A stretch of DNA of 64,000 bases from Icerya purchasi. Lineage: Eukaryota > Arthropoda > Insecta > Hemiptera > Monophlebidae. The position numbers and the translations under genes were made by a program. The notes below the pieces were generated by a model that saw only the letters and a program-made list of their open reading frames with translations, was not told the DNA's origin and did not search any database. The stretch is from the NCBI GenBank assembly GCA_039619475.1, contig CM077115.1, positions 308,526,734 to 308,590,733 on the forward strand, in the 5' to 3' direction. Positions 61,824-64,000 of this stretch are shown here, piece after piece; position 1 is the first letter of the stretch; each line of letters begins with the position of its first letter.

Positions 61824-62532
61824 AATCAACTTACAACTTCTAAAATCACCAGAAGTTCATCTACGGCAAATAAAGATAGCTTATTGTCGAAGAGAGTCAC
61901 CAGAAGTTCAGCTATGGCAAGTAAAGAAAGCTTATTGTCGAAGATTTCAGAAGCGGTAACAGCGGGCAGTGATGAAACCGATAGTGGTAGTAAACAAACT
62001 GTAACGAAAAATACCCAAGGATCAACTAGTTCTGAAGTATCAAATGAGCCGTTATCAACTCTACGTAAAACAACTCGAAGTAAAGTTTTAAATAATAAAC
62101 AAAATGAGGTCAGTAAATTGCAAGCAAAAGATGTTCCTACGGAAGATATTAGTATAAAACCAAAAGCGGGAAATACAAACATCCGAATAACTCGTAGCAA
62201 AAGAACTGTTCGTAAGGAATCAAATGGTCCGATTAAATCGACTGAAATTATTCATACCAGCGAAGCACCCAAAACTGCCAGCGTTGCAGTCCATAAAAAT
62301 AAACGATCAATTTGTGATTTAACTCCTCCACATCCGCTAAAATATATTGCCGGTGGAGGCGACGGAATTAAATGTATTGATGTTGGAAAAGAAACTGATC
62401 GACACAACTTTAAGCAAAATACGATCGATCAGTGTGAACCTCGCGCACTTCGGAAAACAAAATCTTCAAACGCCTTCTTGACTCCTCCGCATCAGTCTAA
62501 ATACAATAAGCAGTCTATGCAATCTAACATAA
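61824..62532 (+). CDS. Borealin-like gene, exon 4 with tandem 17-codon duplication
   Basis: An acceptor TTGTTCTAG precedes 61824, and an A|GTATGA donor follows 62532 (phase 1). The exon encodes about 236 residues of Ser/Thr/Lys-rich, disordered sequence. A tandem duplication of exactly 51 bases lies near the start: ITRSSSTANKDSLLSK and VTRSSAMASKESLLSK. Further repeats of TRSK/TRSS occur along the exon. Two similar motifs, SICDLTPPHPLKY and NAFLTPPHQSKY, look like Cdk-type S/T-P sites; fly Borealin has a comparable TTPPMAFLRYP. The open frame past the donor runs into TA-repeat-coded IYMYIY, clearly intronic. The C-terminal dimerisation domain of Borealin would be in a later exon, not found before 64000. 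Confidence 0.6.
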
Positions 62533-63336
62533 GTATGAATATATATATGTATATATATTGTATACATTTAAATAATCTTTATTGATTGTTTTTTTAATAG
62601 TTTTTACAATTGCTGTTATGTGAAAAGGCTAAAGTCGTATAATATTCTTCATATATTTAAAATTAACTAACCTATATTGCTAATTAAAGATGAGAATCGC
62701 GACTAAACATGATAACTAGATATCTTTTATTGAAGAAAATATAAAAGTTTAGAAGAATTAAGTTGACTAGTATCAACAGAAACATACGCGCACACCCAGC
62801 ACATGTATATGTGTATATAAACGATCATTCCTAATTTTACAATACCAGCAATTCTTTTTGGTCGGGGCGAGGCTCATCAACTTTGTACATTTACCAGCGC
62901 AAGGAGAATTTTTTATATTTTAAATGTGTAGAGCGGTGGAATTTTAAACCATGTTCTACCGAATCAAAACACCGCTGCCTAACCTATAACACTATAGTAG
63001 CTGGCTACCAGGAATTCCTAAGAAATAGAGATGATAACTCTTACATTTGCCTAATGATATTAAGTATGATATATCGCGTTATCGGTCTCATAGTTTACGT
63101 AGTTGTAAGTAAAATGAGTAAAATGTATTTAGAATGAAAATTCATCGGGGATTGTAATTTTAATATACGATTCATTTTAACTTGCTCGAAAAAGCAACTT
63201 TTTGCATGACTGCTGAAATAAACGAAATAATTTTTTTGAAAAAAGAAATGCCGACTTCAAAATTATCTCTGGAAATTTTTAAAAAATGCACTAAAAAGTA
63301 AAAAATAATTATTTCATAAAAAAGTTTCCTATTTGA
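62533..63336. other. Presumed intron, no exon recognised
   Basis: AT-rich. An 84-codon plus frame at 62883-63137 (with CVERWNFKPCSTESKHRCL) has protein-like composition but no recognisable domain, no good flanking splice sites and no family match. Confidence 0.3.
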
Positions 63337-64000
63337 GAGTAGTATCACCTTTAGGAATATCATGATTGTCCTTAAACAACATTAATACTTATCAGATTTA
63401 GCACCGAATTCAAATTAGAACAGTAATTAGAAACCATCTAATGGGAGACTATATTACTTCAAATTTGTGGCTTCCTAAATTTATTATATTATATTTTTCG
63501 GTACAAACCACGTCACAAATATTATAAGCTAAGGTTTCGAATAATAATACTTTGTTCATCATCGGAGCCAAAAGATACACCGAGGCAATCGCGTCACAAA
63601 AGATCATTAATTTCCGACCAGTTGATTGGGTTTTCCCGCCATTCATTTATTAAAACAACACTAATTACAGTTCTCCGCCTGGAATTTTAAAGCCGTCTTC
63701 TATGTTAAAGTTTTTCGATTTTTCTAGTTCAATCACCTCTCTTATTAACCGGTTTCTCGCGTTTTTAACGCTGACTAAAGTTAATTTTATGTTTATTTTT
63801 TTTCTAACGACATTAATATCTCGACTAGGATTGAAAACGAGAAAAATCGAGAATTAATGAATGGCGGGAAAACCCAAGCATCTGGCTCGGAATTAATGAT
63901 CTTTGTGTTTCGATGTATTTATAGTCTAGGTTTTTTCCGTGCTGCCTCAGTGTATTTTTTAGCTCATGATAAATAGAGTATTACTGTTCGAAACGGTAGC
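63337..64000. repeat. Repeat cluster with inverted arms, cut by the window edge
   Basis: At 63337-63420, blocks such as ACAACATTAATACTTATCAG match the inner left arm of the MITE at 26588-26870 with many changes. From about 63530 to 63740 the sequence is inverted relative to about 63825-64000: GGTTTTCCCGCCATTCATT on the left against AATGAATGGCGGGAAAACCC on the right, with ATCATTAATTTCCGA, CTCGATTTTTCT and other blocks also mirrored. The arms look diverged by roughly a quarter. The right arm continues beyond 64000. The minus frame at 63449-63646 lies in the left arm and is not supported as a gene, because the other arm does not keep it open. Confidence 0.6.

Noticed and set aside
62883..63137. 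84-codon plus frame as the last exon of the Borealin-like gene
   Set aside because: Wrong character for the Borealin C-terminal domain and no convincing acceptor in the right phase.
1..64000. CRISPR arrays, operons, bacterial promoters, prophage or toxin systems
   Set aside because: The window is eukaryotic nuclear DNA with introns and LINEs; no regularly spaced direct repeats other than microsatellites.

Overview
The window is AT-rich eukaryotic nuclear DNA with spliced genes, long introns, abundant microsatellites and a mixed transposon load: I-, jockey- and R1-type LINE fragments, two mariner-type elements, a pogo/Tigger-type MITE, a hAT-type MITE and fold-back repeats. This points to an arthropod, most likely an insect. 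Nothing in the window fixes the species.

Layout. Four protein genes can be supported. (1) A minus-strand THADA/Trm732 gene has two large exons in view (16365-17273 and about 4494-5901). It is split by a ~10.4 kb intron holding an antisense I-type LINE and a ~2 kb fold-back element. Its 5' and 3' exons are not found. (2) A minus-strand COA6 gene, 80 codons, lies in two short exons (39057-39200 and 34372-34470). The 4.6 kb intron between them is filled with R1- and jockey-type LINE relics. (3) A minus-strand FASTKD-family gene with a C-terminal RAP domain occupies one long exon (53799 to about 55703/55799). (4) A plus-strand gene of at least four exons (58420-62532) resembles Borealin/CDCA8 of the chromosomal passenger complex. 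Its last exon or exons are not seen. A fifth possible exon of an unrecognised gene lies at 41287-41469 on the minus strand.

The remainder is intronic and intergenic DNA. Transposon relics sit at 2717-4030, 7411-10285, 13587-15556, 19560-20590, 23707-24375, 26588-26870, 29435-29793, 32907-33820, 34806-35070, 36260-37720, 43498-45003, 46330-47780, 50100-52830, 57255-57817 and 63340-64000. Almost all coding relics carry frameshifts or stops.

Functionally the genes are unrelated neighbours: a tRNA-modification scaffold, a copper/COX assembly factor, a mitochondrial RNA-processing protein and a probable mitotic protein. There is no operon-like logic. I found no convincing new biological system. 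The most distinctive items are the repeat structures: a mariner derivative whose long inverted repeats both contain the transposase start, a hAT MITE built of self-similar internal repeats with a perfect 8-bp target duplication, a LINE 3' fragment flanked by a 20-bp target duplication inside another repeat, and a tandem 17-codon duplication in the Borealin-like gene.
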